Counted from the first letter of the stretch, positions 1 through 11,601 are shown. The stretch: 64,000 bases of DNA from Vicugna pacos (GCF_048564905.1 NW_027328897.1:1-64000), one strand, 5' to 3'. Program-made: numbers and translations. The notes: generated from the sequence alone by a model not told the origin.

Positions 1-840
1 GTTTCCTTTTGTTTCTTCCTGCCCGGAGGGTGGCTCTCTGTCTGTCATCCAGCCCTCAGTATGAGGTAAGATGGAAAACCGCCGCCCAGAGGCTGCCCTG
101 AGAGGATGGGCGGGGGGGACATGCTCACGCCCCAGTCTCACTCCCCTCCCCCTGGGGGAAACCATGGGCACAGGCTACCTTCTTGGCACTGAGCTGACCT
201 GATTTGGCCAAAGGACAGGTGTGAGTGCAGTGAAGTTGCCCTTCTTCCCTGCATGCACGTGACTGCTCGCAGTGTGTGCTTCCTACAGTGCGTTTACTTT
301 CCGCTGGATTCCAAACTTGTCTTCAGGGTATTTTGGTGCTCATATCATTGTTAGAGCAGCATCTGTGTAGCAAAGCGAGCTGGGCTTCCTACCCTGCCTT
401 CTTGCTCATGGTTTGCACCATGTCTTTTAAGTCTTTAAAAAATTGTCAGGTAAGTGTTGCTATATATGTTTTCAGCTGAGAGAGCTCCTATCCAACAAAG
501 GCAGATTTCAGCCTGAGGTCTTTGTACACGTTTATCCGCTAAACCGCAGTGCTTACGGAGACATACGGGGCTTCTATTCTGAACCACAGTACGATAGTGA
601 GGAGGAAACCTAGCAAGAAGTCTCATCAGTTTTAAGCAACTGTAAGCTCTGACCGCAAGGTGGCAGTGTTGGCCTTGGCTCTGCCTAGAGACAGGATTGC
701 GCAGGAGTAGCAAGACCTGGCCGTTGACTGACTAGGTATGCGGTCTCTGACTGGCTGAGCGTACACCCCGAGAGTACCTTTGTGGATGTAAAAAAATAAA
801 AGATGTTGAACAGACAAGTCAGTTTAGGGGACAGCCCTGA
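1..840. other. 5' flank of TRAV10
   Basis: No coding exon was recognised here. The short open frames are not supported by any family resemblance or splice context. The last 200 bases should hold the TRAV10 promoter, and a CTCF-like motif lies at 652-667. Confidence 0.4.
652..667 (+). promoter_or_regulatory. CTCF-like motif upstream of TRAV10
   Basis: CCGCAAGGTGGCAGTG closely fits the CTCF core consensus (CCGCGNGGNGGCAG). It lies about 190 bp before the TRAV10 leader ATG, in the same orientation as the gene. Binding is inferred from sequence only. Confidence 0.5.
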
Positions 841-851
841 GCCGAAGAAGG

Positions 852-1410
852 ATGGCGAAGCATCTGAGGACCTCCCCGGTGGCTTTGTGGCTTTATTTTC
901 ATAGTAAGTTTGTGAAGAGGATTAGCCAGGTGGACACAGGAAGCCCAGGGAACATTTTCTTAGACACATCGCACTGGGGTAGGAGGAGGGAAGAATTTGG
1001 GGCCATTTTACGATTCTCTTGGGATTCACTGTGGCAAGGAGGAAGGGATGCAAAGCAGAAGGCGTTAAGAGTGGGCGATCGCTCTCTCATACCTCATTTT
1101 GCTTTTTGATCAGGGGTGAGCGGCCACAACCAAGTGGAACAGAGTACTCCATCTCTGACTGTCCTGGAGGAAGAGAACTGCACATTTCAGTGCAATTATA
1201 CAGTGAGTCCCTTTAACAACTTAAGGCGGTACAAACAGGACACAGAGAGAGCTCTTGTTTCCCTGATAATCATGACTTTCAGTGACAGTGACAGGAAGAA
1301 GTCGAATGGAAGGTACACAGCGACTCTGAATCCAACTGCCAAGTACAGCTCCCTGCACGTCACAGCTGCCCAGCTCAGCGAGCCAGCTGTCTGCGTCTGC
1401 GTGGTGGGCG
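852..1410 (+). CDS. TRAV10: T-cell receptor alpha V gene, TRAV10 orthologue, probably non-functional
   Basis: The leader exon is 852-903 (starts MAKHLRTSPVALWLYFH, human MKKHLTTFLVILWLYFY), with donor GTAAGT at 904. The V exon is 1114-1410 after a CAG acceptor. The V exon is close to human TRAV10: NQVEQS, NCTFQCNYTVSPF, IMTFS and SNGRYTATL are all visible. Cys23 and Cys104 (codon 1398-1400) are present. Three positions are wrong for a working V domain: conserved Trp41 is Arg (LRRYKQD, tgg to cgg), Tyr102 is Cys, and the Asp-Ser of the FR3 end is Glu-Pro. The frame is open beyond the V region to 1556. In human and mouse this gene (mouse TRAV11) supplies the invariant alpha chain of type I NKT cells. 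With the poor heptamer it is best classed as an ORF or non-functional gene. Confidence 0.85.
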
Positions 1411-1449
1411 CAGCGTGCTCCGCGGGCACTGGCAGCCAGTACCCAAACC
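1411..1449 (+). other. Degenerate RSS of TRAV10
   Basis: A 23-bp spacer fits heptamer CAGCGTG (1411-1417) and nonamer ACCCAAACC (1441-1449). The third base of the heptamer, nearly invariant C in CACAGTG, is G, which should strongly reduce RAG cleavage. Confidence 0.65.
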
Positions 1450-3472
1450 TGCGCCTGCAGGATGTCGAGGAGGCCCCGGAGGTGAAGCAGGAGCAGTTTT
1501 TGAATGTTGTCTGTGATTCGCAAGTGAGCTACTACTTCTCTCTCAGACATGATTGAGTTTGATATTGAGCCTAGATGTCTATTAGCATGGAGGGTCCTCA
1601 CTCAGCACAGAAAGTTAACTGCTACACCCGGCTGTTCCCAAGGGTAAAGCCATCATGTTGCTACTTGCCACTGAAGTAGATGATAATTTTTGTTGAAAGG
1701 GAGAGATCAGGTCTGTGTGGGGTCCAGCAACCAGTAGAATGACTAAGCGGACAAGCAAAATGTTGATGAGGCTGATGACAGTATTTGATAAGATTCCTTC
1801 CTCTAGATAGCTCTTTAGTCCTCATTTAATGGCTATTCAAGTTCTCAGAGAATGTTCTGTGGGGAGAGTTCTGCTTTATCAATATATCCACGTTCCACAT
1901 TAAGGCAGCGTTCAGATGCTGCACCAACTTTTTATATTGCTTTCCACAACTGCTCCTTTGGAGCACATCACTGCTCAGACTGTAATGCCAGCATGATGGT
2001 GGCAGGCACAGTCACTCCGAGGCAGCTGGACTGCTGTCCCAGTTTCTTCAAATATTAGTATTCCAGGAAAGAAGCTTCAGGGACAGACTGCCTACTTGCT
2101 GTGTATAGTCCTAGGTTACACAAATCAGTGTGATGCTCCCTTTTGGAACAATGAGAGAAATTTAAATATGGTTTGAGAATTAGGTGAGATAAATATTTAT
2201 CTGAAAGGCATCTATCAATTGAGAAAAACAGGAAGGATATATACTAAGGAATTAAAAATGTTCAGGTCCAGGTGGCAGAAATGTGGGTTTTTTTGTTCCT
2301 TTCCTTGTCTCTATTTCTAATTCTGTATAGTTTGCAGTCTCTGCTTATAAAGTCAAAACAAAGATTACTTAAAAAGCAAACCTTGGGGACTTCTGGTTTC
2401 TCACTCTGCATGTCAGCAACTTTGAAACCACCACCTGTCTTAGCAACAAGCAAAAAGCAGGGCAGATTGAAAAATCAACAACTCTCCTTGGATCCGGAGA
2501 GGGGAGGGCAAAGGACAAACTGCTGCCCCTACGACTGGAGAGACAGATAGCGAGCCCAGAGGGCGGCAGCTCATCAGAGCAGAGACTCAGAGCAGGAGAC
2601 GCAGCAGGAGCCGGTGCTGGAGCAGCACCACCCGGATGGTACTGGTGAGTCGCTGGGGGCTCAGTGTGGACAAGCCTGAGAGTGAAAAGCAGCCACAGAG
2701 GGAGACACAGCGCTATGAGCTTGACCCCCAGGAGTCCAAACAGGTGTCCACAGTAAGTATTAGGGAAAAACCCCTAAAGCTTCTGGACGATGGAGGAGGG
2801 GAAGCTATACTGAAACGCACCAGAACACAGTCCTTAACGCGGCCTCCCCCAGGAAGGACGCTAGGGAACCACAACCCAGCCTGCTGGGGTTCTCACTGTA
2901 GCCTAAGTGACCCCAGGGAAGCAAAACACCCAACTCCGGCCACTTCTAGCCCTCCTGTCCCTCCCATGGGGAGAGGAAAAAGGCAGATAAATACTTGGGA
3001 GGTTCTCAGTCCAGAGGCAGAGGCTCAGCGAAAGGCTGAGACCTGATCTCAGGACCCTGGAGCACTTGCCGCCCCCGCACCTCACCTCCGCCTTACTAAA
3101 GGCTTCCTCCAGCAGTTCCTTCCCCTCAGCACATCGTGCCTGGCCGTCAGAAAAGAATCGCAAGGCACCAAAAGGCAAAAAACCAAAACCTTAAGAGCTT
3201 CATCCAGACCTCTACTAAGTTTTCAGTGTGGGAACTTGGTCGTTAGATATAACCGCTTTTGCTCAGACAAGCATTGACGTTTGATGTAAAACATATGCAC
3301 ACACACATCACCCTCTCCCCACACACATTGACTTGGACAAGGTGCTTCTCAAATTTTCAATTTAACTGAAGTGGCAGATTTTTACTTTCATCAGCTCACA
3401 TAAGGCTCTATCTTTGAATATTTCTTTAATCACTCTCTTGAGTCCACAATATGGCAGTGTCTTCTCAGGGAC

Positions 3473-3474
<2 letters not shown>
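1450..3474. other. Intergenic region TRAV10-TRAV12
   Basis: No V gene, RNA gene or clear repeat family was recognised. Open frames around 2,272-3,046 have no start context, splice signals or family resemblance that would support a gene. Confidence 0.4.

Positions 3475-3546
<72 letters not shown>
3475..3546. repeat. (TG)n(AG)n microsatellite
   Basis: An interrupted TG dinucleotide run passes directly into an AG run. It lies about 170 bp upstream of the TRAV12 leader. Confidence 0.95.
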
Positions 3547-3711
3547 CTAGAGAGGAGAGGAGGGGCTTGGTGGTGTAGCAGGATGGATGTTCCCATTGGT
3601 AGAACAGATGCTTTTTATGATTTCTAAAGCAGAGGAATTAGAAATGTCTGAGTTGGACTCATTTTTTTAAGAGTCTAAAATTTGAATCCTCGGTGAATAG
3701 AAGAGGAGAGA

Positions 3712-4241
3712 ATGCTGAAATCCTCAAGAGGTTTCTAGTGACCCTGTGGCTTCAGCTGACCTGTGAGTCTGGGGCGTTTCTACGGGAACATAAAGCTTGG
3801 TGTTTGCAGTCATGAGCTTTTCTAGGCCCGTGGATAGAAACATGAGTGTTTTTTCCCTTAAGTAAGGGAGGATAGAGGTGGGAGTCCTGTGGAAAGATAA
3901 CTTAGAGTCTGGAGATTAAATATCTTCTCTGACTGGCCATTCGCTGTCTCTCTGCACAGGGATGAGGAGCCAACAGAAGGGAGCAGCGCAGAGCCTGAAT
4001 GTTCCAGAGGGAGCCACCGCCTCTCTCACCTGCTCTTACAGTGTCAGTGATTTTCAGTACTTCATGTGGTACAGACAGTATTCGGGGAGAGGCCCTGAGT
4101 GGTTGATGACCTTTTACTCCAATAATGAGACAAAAGAAGGAAGATTTACAGCGCAGGTCAATAAAACCAGCCACTATGTCTCCCTGCTCATCAGAGACTC
4201 TCAGCCCAGCGACTCAGCCGCCTACCTCTGTGCAGAGAGCG
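3712..4241 (+). pseudogene. TRAV12: T-cell receptor alpha V gene, TRAV12 family, leader frameshifted
   Basis: The V exon is 3960-4241 and reads like human TRAV12: [64 protein letters not shown]. Cys23, Trp41 and Cys104 are all present, so the V domain itself looks sound. The leader exon starts at ATG 3712 and ends at 3762 (donor GTGAGT). At 51 nt it is one base shorter than the 52 nt needed for phase 1. The sequence aligns with the human leader (CTGTGGCTTCAG is shared) except for a single missing base near 3725-3735. This puts TAG TGA in frame, and no other upstream ATG restores the frame. It is therefore called a pseudogene, though a sequencing error in one base would make it functional. Confidence 0.75.
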
Positions 4242-4280
4242 CACAGCGCTCCCCCGGCACCTGCGGCCCGTGCACAAACC
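4242..4280 (+). other. RSS of TRAV12
   Basis: Heptamer CACAGCG (4242-4248), 23-bp spacer, nonamer GCACAAACC (4272-4280). The heptamer differs from consensus by one base at position 6. Confidence 0.9.
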
Positions 4281-4766
4281 TGCTGGGGCCCCACAGTGCC
4301 TGATGCAGAGCTTAGGCTGCAGGCAGAGAAGTTCTCTCTGTTTCCTCAGTGCAGATGGGAATTAAGAGTAATAGTATGGGAGGTTTAATTGAGTAGGGAA
4401 GTATTCTCATAGTTCTGAAAATAATGGATCCTGAAGGGAAATCAAAGACATAGTATTGGTCCAAATGACAGTTTGAAATATTTTCCGGTCTTCTCTTTGT
4501 ATTCTAGTTTTATACACAATTTTACTCAGTGGGATTGGTTTTATGATGCTTTTATATGTGACCAAATACTTTAATATGGTAACTCTGAGTCCAGGAAAAA
4601 GTTTGTGGCCTGATGGAATTATGGCCCTATAATAGGTATAAAATTGAATTACAGGCAAAGAAACTAAATGTCACATTCATGGTAAAGTTGAAATTATGGT
4701 GTGTTAGACTTGATATTGTTTATGTCATCCAAAGAGTGGGAAAGCTTGGAAAGGAGGAATTAAGTT

Positions 4767-4895
4767 TTTTAAACATTTTTTATTGATGTATAATAATTTT
4801 ACAATGTGTCAAAGTGCAGTGTAGAGCACAATTTTTCAGTTATACGTGAACATATATATACTCATTGTCACATTTTTTTCTCTGTGAGCTACCAT
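4767..4895 (-). mobile_element. L1 3'-end fragment
   Basis: This matches the same 3'-UTR segment seen in the younger L1 at 60,285 (both contain AGAGCACAATTTTTCAGTTA). It is antisense, with the T-rich tail on the left, and only the last 130 or so bases of the element remain. Confidence 0.75.
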
Positions 4896-6841
4896 AAGAG
4901 AAGATTTAAGATTTTTATTCAGTTTTGTTCACATAGTCATTGACTAAAAGGATGCAATCTAATCAGAATTTGCCTCAGATTCTCATTCTACAGACTTACA
5001 ACTACAAAAAAATTTCCAAATCATAGAAAAGATATTTGAAAGGCAGTGAGACAGACCATGAAGTTTTGCTGGAATCAAGATACTAAAATTCTAGTTCCAC
5101 TTTTCTCGCGCGCCTTCTGGCAGCCGTGACGCACTGGGAAGAGCCTGCTTTGTGGTGCTGGCTTGAGTCTCTTCATGTTGTTAATGAGACATTTGATTTT
5201 AGGCTGTACTACTGTACACATTTCAGGATTGGTTGAGGATTAAGTGAGGTAGCATGTAGTCTTAGGTTGAGTTCCTTAAAAGTAAATCCTAGATTGGGGC
5301 TCCCTGTGCCCATCGTTTTTTGAGAAAAGCAGGTTAGGATGAAAAGCAAAAGACTAAGAATGGATGTGGCCCTGCTGGGCTCTTGGTCCAGCCTGACCAT
5401 GGGGTGATGTGGACGTGAGATGCACCCAGAACTGACCCCTCCCATCTTGAGTCATGGCGGCCAGGCAGCTGACTCCTGTGCTCCAGGACAAGGCCGCCGT
5501 TGGAACAGGGCCACAGCCTAGCAGAGAAGGGGGACTTTTATTGGCATCGATCAGTTTTCTGGGGAAGAGGGCAACTGTGAGCCAAGAGTAGCCAGGACTC
5601 GCTGCGGCTGGGGACCGGGTGCACTGCCTGGAAAGGGGCTCTAGTGTATCGCCCTAGTGTCTACTGCTCACATGGACCTCCCTTGTCACATGGTCTGTGT
5701 TCAATAAATGATAGGCATTGTCATTATTATATTTAAATTTTTAATTTCTTTTTACATTTAATGATGTTTATAAAATTAGTCCTACCAATCTGGAAGAATT
5801 GAAATAATGTAGGGTAAAGCACGTAACAGAAAAAAAATCTAAATGTATGTAAAGAATTATTACTCAAAGCCAACACTCAAGAGTCTTTGAGAGTAGTAAC
5901 AAAGGAGCCAGTACACTATGCTCTTTGTTCCTTTGGTCAGCCTCAAAATGCTACATTCCCACACTGGGCCACAGAGCATGACATTCTGCCATCACTTTGG
6001 GTCCAGCTATAAATGACTTTGATGATTCATAGTTGATGGCTCTGGGCTTCCTTGTATGGAAAGAGACACCATCTATACTTATAAACGAGTACTGTTACTT
6101 TGTTCTTGGTTTAATTTAAGAATGACAGACTGGTAGCAGGATGGACCCCTATGTCATTGTGCCCATGTCCTCCACAAGTTTTCTTCCTGAATGGAATGTC
6201 TGGCCAGCAGCTGGGCACGTGGACTCACCGTGTTAATCGGCAGGCTTCTTATAAGGATGAATGAGCAGGGAGCTGGTTATTAAGTTGTTCCTCCCCTTCC
6301 CCTGCACCTCATATCAGTTTGAACACAGCTTCACTCTGTCCACTGCTCACAGGAAAAGCTCCAGCATCCCAGGTGTCTCACTTCAACTTCAGTGGAGGCT
6401 AAGTGCCCGGGTGGAGGCTGCCCCACCATGCTTCCCCCACGTAAGCGCAGCAGCAGGATGGAGAGCACAGAGGGGGACTGGTGTAGCTGTCCCACATCAT
6501 ATCCTGCCTTCAGTTTGTCCCCGTGTTCTGTCCCCCCTGCCCTCCCTCACACCCAGTCTCTTTCTCAGTCCAGAACCTCTACAGGGTCCTAAGCAGTAAG
6601 TTTCCTTCCGCGTTTCCAACGAAATCCTTTCATAGCTCATTCTGGGCTGTGCTTTCTCCCTCTCTGTCTCACTCATCAGGATGCTCACATCTGCTTTCTG
6701 TCTGATGGGAATGGTTGGTATCTTTCATATTTTTATTATTTTCATGTTATGGATTTAGGTTCATCCTGTTTATACTTATAAGTTTGATCTCAGTGGGAAG
6801 TTTGGAGAGAAGGGAGAAGGTACATATGCTTGATCAGATTT
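4896..6841. other. Intergenic region with faint ancient repeats
   Basis: No gene was recognised. A possible MIR relic lies near 5,120-5,250, and an L2/MIR-like end (CAATAAATGATAGGCATTG) lies near 5,700. The rest is unassigned. Confidence 0.3.
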
Positions 6842-7010
6842 TTTTTTTTTTTTGAGCACAGTGTGTTTTTTATTTAAATACATTTAACATATAACATTGT
6901 ATAAATTTAAGGTGTACATCATGTTAACTTGATACCTTTATATATTATAATATGATTATTATTGTGGTGATAATTAGCACCTCTATTACATTACATAATT
7001 TGATCAGATA
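6842..7010 (-). mobile_element. Old L1 3'-UTR fragment
   Basis: A T-tract is followed by AT-rich sequence resembling the L1M 3' end (the GGTGTACATCATG and GTGGTGATAATTAGCACC regions). It is antisense and strongly diverged. Confidence 0.45.
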
Positions 7011-8290
7011 TTTTGAACCAGAAGCACACCCGGCAACATTTAAAATTTCAAAGTGACTATATGATTTGCTCTAAAATGTGAAGGCAAATCTATCAGCAGA
7101 GCCAAGAAGTAAATCAGAAGCCCAAGGGAGAACCAGTTTCAAGCTGCTACAAGTCAACAGAGTACTCAGAAAGGAGGGCATTGGTCTGATTTTTTGAAAA
7201 AGACCCCCGCTGGCCAGATTCTCACCTCACCTGAGATTTCTCTTCTTAGTTACTTCAATTCTGTGTTTCAGCAGTCTCTGTGCTAAAGGAAATTGAGTAG
7301 GAAAGTCTTTCCCCTTGGGAGTTTCATCGTACTGCTAGACGGCAGAGTGCATTTCCCGTGTCTGACAGGCCGTCTCCCACCTGCACGGGGTGCTGCTTGC
7401 TTGGCTACGTGGATTGTCACTGCCACTCTACCCCCGCGTCCCCGGTCCCCTGCAGGAGCTCCTCTCACTTTCGGTTTGCTGCCTGCACTCCTGCCGGCTC
7501 TACTGAGTTCACAGGGACTTACTTTTCTTTTTCTCAATTCTGTCCAGAATCACTTCTTTATATGCCATATTTTCCTTGCCTTCATAATTCTGCTCGGATT
7601 TCTCTGCAGATGCTTCTCTATTGACATTCTTCTTAGTGTAAGGTCCCCTTAATGTGGCATAATTTATCAGTCTATTCTGACGATTGGCGATTGGAACAGG
7701 ACTTTCACTGTCTCCACTTATGTGGTGCCTAAGTTATTTTCTCATAGCTTTAATAAATATCCAAGTTGTCCACCTGAAACCAACGAGTCTTCTTCACACT
7801 TTCTGCTGGACAAACAAAACTGTTGCTTTTATTACGTTGCATTGACTAAATAACTAATGTCACGTGTTCTAGGCTGATTTTAAGTCTCTGATCCAATTTA
7901 GTTTTTCCCTGTTAGCACCAAGTAAGGAGATAATCTCTATCCCCTCTCTGATGCGCACATCCAGTAGCACAAGGGCAGATGAAGCTCAGCTCATCTGAGG
8001 CCATTGATCTTATCCTTTCTGTGTGATGAACGGTTTAAAAAAGTAAAAGTCTCTCAAGGAAATTCCAAAGTCTAGAATATTGTTTTCTGTGACTCATTTC
8101 TCAGGGAAGTAAATTACTCTTCTATTTTTACATCACCCCCATTTCTCATTCATGTTAGTATTAATACAGCCTACTACAGAAGATGACATCATCACAGATT
8201 GGGGAAGGAAGGAATACATTCTGCTGATTTTGATGCTCATGTCTCAGAAACGAAAAGGACTCAGCTCCCACGGATCGCTGGTTCTGCCTC
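7011..8290. other. Intergenic region before TRAV16
   Basis: Nothing was recognised beyond unsupported short open frames. Confidence 0.3.
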
Positions 8291-8293
8291 TGG

Positions 8294-8309
8294 CCTCCAG
8301 AGGGCGTAG
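8294..8309 (+). promoter_or_regulatory. CTCF-like motif upstream of TRAV16
   Basis: CCTCCAGAGGGCGTAG resembles the CTCF core. It lies about 300 bp before the TRAV16 ATG, in gene orientation. Sequence inference only. Confidence 0.4.
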
Positions 8310-8605
8310 TTGCACAAATGAGACGTTTGTTTTTGTTGTAGATCATCGCCATCCGCTGAGCCCCTCCTCCCGCAGCCGGCTGATGCATCCTACTGATGTC
8401 TGTGTAAATCGGCAACTGTGACGAGAATAAGACGCCAGAAAGAATCCAAACTCGTTAAGAGAAAGGCTCTAACAGTTCTTGAACCTTGTTAAAGCAAGGG
8501 CCTTGTGCAGCCCAACCTCGCCACGCCTCCTGCAGCTCTGAAGGCTCGGTGACCTCGGCGCTGTCTCACCTGCTCCGTAGCCTGCAGCGTTTCCAGCGCT
8601 CAGCC

Positions 8606-9063
8606 ATGCTCCTGCTGCTCATCCCAGTGCTTGAGATGGGTTTTGCCCTGAGTAAGTAACACCCCATTCCCTTTCTACTGTCACAAAAGTGGCCGTGTTC
8701 TAATTGAAATCTGAATAGGGACCCCTTTTCTTCCTAGCCAAGCCTGCACTGTTTTCACTTACGCAGCATTGATGTTTCAGGAGGAGCTGGAGCGCAGTCA
8801 GTGACCCAGCCTGAGGACCACGTCTCTGTCTTTGCAAGGGCCCCTGTGCAGGTGAAGTGCAATTACTCATATTCCGGGAGTCCTTTGCTTTTCTGGTATG
8901 TCCAGTACCCCAAACGAAGCCTCCAATTACTCCTGAAACACACTTCAAAAGAGAGCCTCAAAGGTTTCACGGCTGACCTCAACAGGCGTGAGGCATCCTT
9001 CCATCTGAAGAAACCATCAGCTCAGGAGGAAGACTCAGCCATGTACTACTGTGCTCTGAGTGA
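8606..9063 (+). CDS. TRAV16: T-cell receptor alpha V gene, TRAV16 orthologue
   Basis: The leader exon is 8606-8651 ([15 protein letters not shown], donor GTAAGT), the intron is 129 nt, and the V exon is 8781-9063. The mature start is [14 protein letters not shown]. Internal stretches closely match human TRAV16: [52 protein letters not shown]. Cys23, Trp41 and Cys104 are present, splice sites are canonical and there is no stop, so it should be functional. The encoded domain pairs with a beta chain at the T-cell surface after joining to a TRAJ segment. CTCF-like motifs flank it on both sides. Confidence 0.9.
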
Positions 9064-9102
9064 CACAGTAACTGGTTTTACAAAGGAAGCCGAACACAAA
9101 CC
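9064..9102 (+). other. RSS of TRAV16
   Basis: Heptamer CACAGTA (9064-9070), 23-bp spacer, nonamer ACACAAACC (9094-9102). Only the last heptamer base departs from consensus. Confidence 0.92.
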
Positions 9103-9143
9103 CCTTGTGATTCAGAGGAAATATTTCTAAGTTCCCTCTTTGG

Positions 9144-9159
9144 CCACACGGGGGCGCTC
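9144..9159 (+). promoter_or_regulatory. Strong CTCF-like motif just after TRAV16
   Basis: CCACACGGGGGCGCTC is a near-consensus CTCF core about 42 bp beyond the RSS nonamer. Unlike most of the other motifs here, it is downstream of its gene. Confidence 0.55.
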
Positions 9160-11330
9160 CTTCCCTAGAGACTGACGCTAAGTTTGCCTCTCAGGGACAA
9201 CACCATCAGGTGCCAAAGTTGGCTGTAGATTAACCTCAAAAATTTGTTCAAGGAAATTGTCATTACCGACTCTGCCCAAATTAATTTTTTAAATAGTAAG
9301 TATATTTATTCTATATATTACTACCGGGAAAAATACTTTTGAAATAAAACTATAAAACAGCATAACATTTTTTTTCTTGTCCCCGAGAAACCCCCCAGTT
9401 TGAGTGGCGCAGTCCCACGTCTCCGGCTCGTCTCCCCCCCCCCCCCCCCACCGTGTGCTCATCGCCACGGACTGAAGCGCAGCTCCTAAGTGTAGGACGG
9501 GGCTTCCTGACACATGGTTACTGACCCTTCTGCAGCTAATGCCTTTCCTCTCACGCGCTTCATGGACTCATTCTATCCAAGTCAGGGTCCAATCAGAAGA
9601 AAACACACAGCAACTTGAAAAGGGAAAGTTTTAAGAATTATCAGCTAATAACAAGACATAAATTACTTACGGGTAAAAAGAACTCTGAGGAACATAGGAA
9701 CAGCAATCTGCAGGGGCCGCTTTTGTTGCCAGGATTAAGCCGGAGTTTGGAGGAAAGCGACGCACTGTGATATGTGTCCCTTTCTCCTACCGAGGCGGTG
9801 ACTCAAGCCTCACTGCGGAGTGTGTGGTTGTCACCTGCTGGACGGGGAAGCCTGCTGAGCTGCCAGAGGAAAAGGCTGGCGAGCAGGAGAACACCTCCCA
9901 GGGTTCCCACACCTTTGACAGGAAGCCGGCAAAGGAGTGCTGCTCAGCCTGCCTGGGTGTTCGTGCAACGTGCCGGGAGACCACCTCGGGGGCTGTCACT
10001 GAACGTTGCTGGAGCTGAGCATCACCGCTGTTCCGCGGGCTGGCCACGCACTGCAGGGACAAGAAGTGGGAAGCACGCCAGGACCTGGGAGAGAAGCTGC
10101 GTCCTCCTGCAGCGTCCTCCCTGTCCCCTCTGCTGACAGCTTAACACCGTGCCGGCTGGCAACGGAGAAGTGTCTACAGGGCCCAAGTCCGGAATCACCC
10201 TCCAGATGCCTGGGTGACATACCTACTGGTGTGACTCAGAATGAAAGGCAATAGATTTGATGAGTGGCACACCCCATCCTTCTGGTTACTGATCTGTGGC
10301 ACACACCCCTCCACACGCATGTGACCTTCCAGACAACAGTGAAACGACTCTCTATTTCTATCTAACAAGCTAAAGCCGTCCTTTGAATAAGTGAAGAAGT
10401 TCTCATCCTCTGTCCAAAATGAGAACACCTGTAGTCCCAGCAGTCACTATGGGTCACTGGTTGTGTTAATCATCTCTAAAACTCAGAGGAAATTCCACCA
10501 AAAATACTGTTATATACAGACTGAATTGTAAAGTGAATCTCTGACAATGTGTATATAAAATACTTATGGTGAGAAAAAGAAGAAGAAAATGGCAGTGCAT
10601 ACAAGGGAACACACACATATAAAGAGCAAAAGGAAAACACAGAAAGCTACTGAGTCTCTTGATTCTGGATTTGGTCGTGATGCTGCAATTGACATAAATA
10701 GCTTCTTCTTTTATGACGTGTTTTATATTTTCCTGCCCTCAGCCATAAGCGCAGGGGTTTGGGTTACATACCTAGTGGTGCAACTGAAATCTTCATCCCC
10801 AAAGGATCTGAGTACTCAGTAATCTTGCCTTGTTATTCGTCGTTGTAATTTCCATTAACCTTCAGGACCAGGCCTGGAAGTGCCAAGAGCTCCCCTACAA
10901 GACCTCCTGGGTTCCAGACATAACCTTCTTTGTCCCTGTTATGTAGCAGCAACCCAGTTCCTCCTTGGTAATTGCTGTCAGTCACTCCAGCCAGTAGTGT
11001 AACCTCTTTTTCTTTTTTTCAGTTGCAAGACATACGTAACCCAAATGGTGACATGGCAGTCTCATCTCCCAACGGAATGAAGCCGTTGTTGTGCCCCCTG
11101 GTGAAAGCATTCCTCACTGTAGAGAAGAGGACCTCCAGACCAGCGCAGCTCGGAGTTCCAAGCACTGGAAACGAAAACTCTGCTAGTGGGTTACTGGTAA
11201 CAATAGCGAGATGACCCGCACCCAGGGCCACTTCCTTGATGGCTGGACTCACAAATTCTGGTCATTGGGGGAGAAAACGCCATGTAATAGTCCCTGCTGT
11301 GAAGCACACACTGCGCCTTGTAAGACGGAC
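9160..11330. other. Intergenic region TRAV16-TRAV18
   Basis: The human order would place TRAV17 here, but no leader, V exon or RSS of that type was seen. A run of 16 C lies at 9434-9449. Several overlapping open frames at 9,767-10,254 on both strands show no gene-like features. Confidence 0.4.
9434..9449. repeat. Poly(C) tract
   Basis: Sixteen consecutive C residues. The exact length is prone to sequencing error. Confidence 0.9.
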
Positions 11331-11585
11331 TCTCATGGGGTCCACGGAGACACGTGAAAGGAAGAGTCCCCAGGCTATTCCCCTTGAAGCTGTGTCGGGG
11401 ATTGCTGGGGAAGCTACAGATACCTGTACCACACCTTGTGATGGAAGTAATAACTGAATATTTTCCAGGCATACTTGTGTTTAGGGTTCTTACCTCTGAG
11501 TCCTGTCTCATTCCCCTTTATCATCTCTCCAGCTATTATGAGGAAGAGGAGGTTAGACCTGGCTGTGGTGCAGTTTGTCGGAGGG

Positions 11586-11601
11586 CCACCAGGGGGCGGG
11601 C
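11586..11601 (+). promoter_or_regulatory. CTCF-like motif upstream of TRAV18 copy a
   Basis: CCACCAGGGGGCGGGC is an excellent match to the CTCF core, about 200 bp before the leader ATG and in gene orientation. It is conserved in copies b and c. Confidence 0.6.

Noticed and set aside
2272-3178. Open frames up to 136 codons with a GGTGAGT donor-like site at 2643
   Set aside because: I considered a leader exon at ATG 2636, but no hydrophobic leader and no V exon or RSS follows.
9767-10254. Cluster of open frames of 74-120 codons on both strands
   Set aside because: GC-rich DNA that happens to lack stops. No domain, promoter or V-gene signal.
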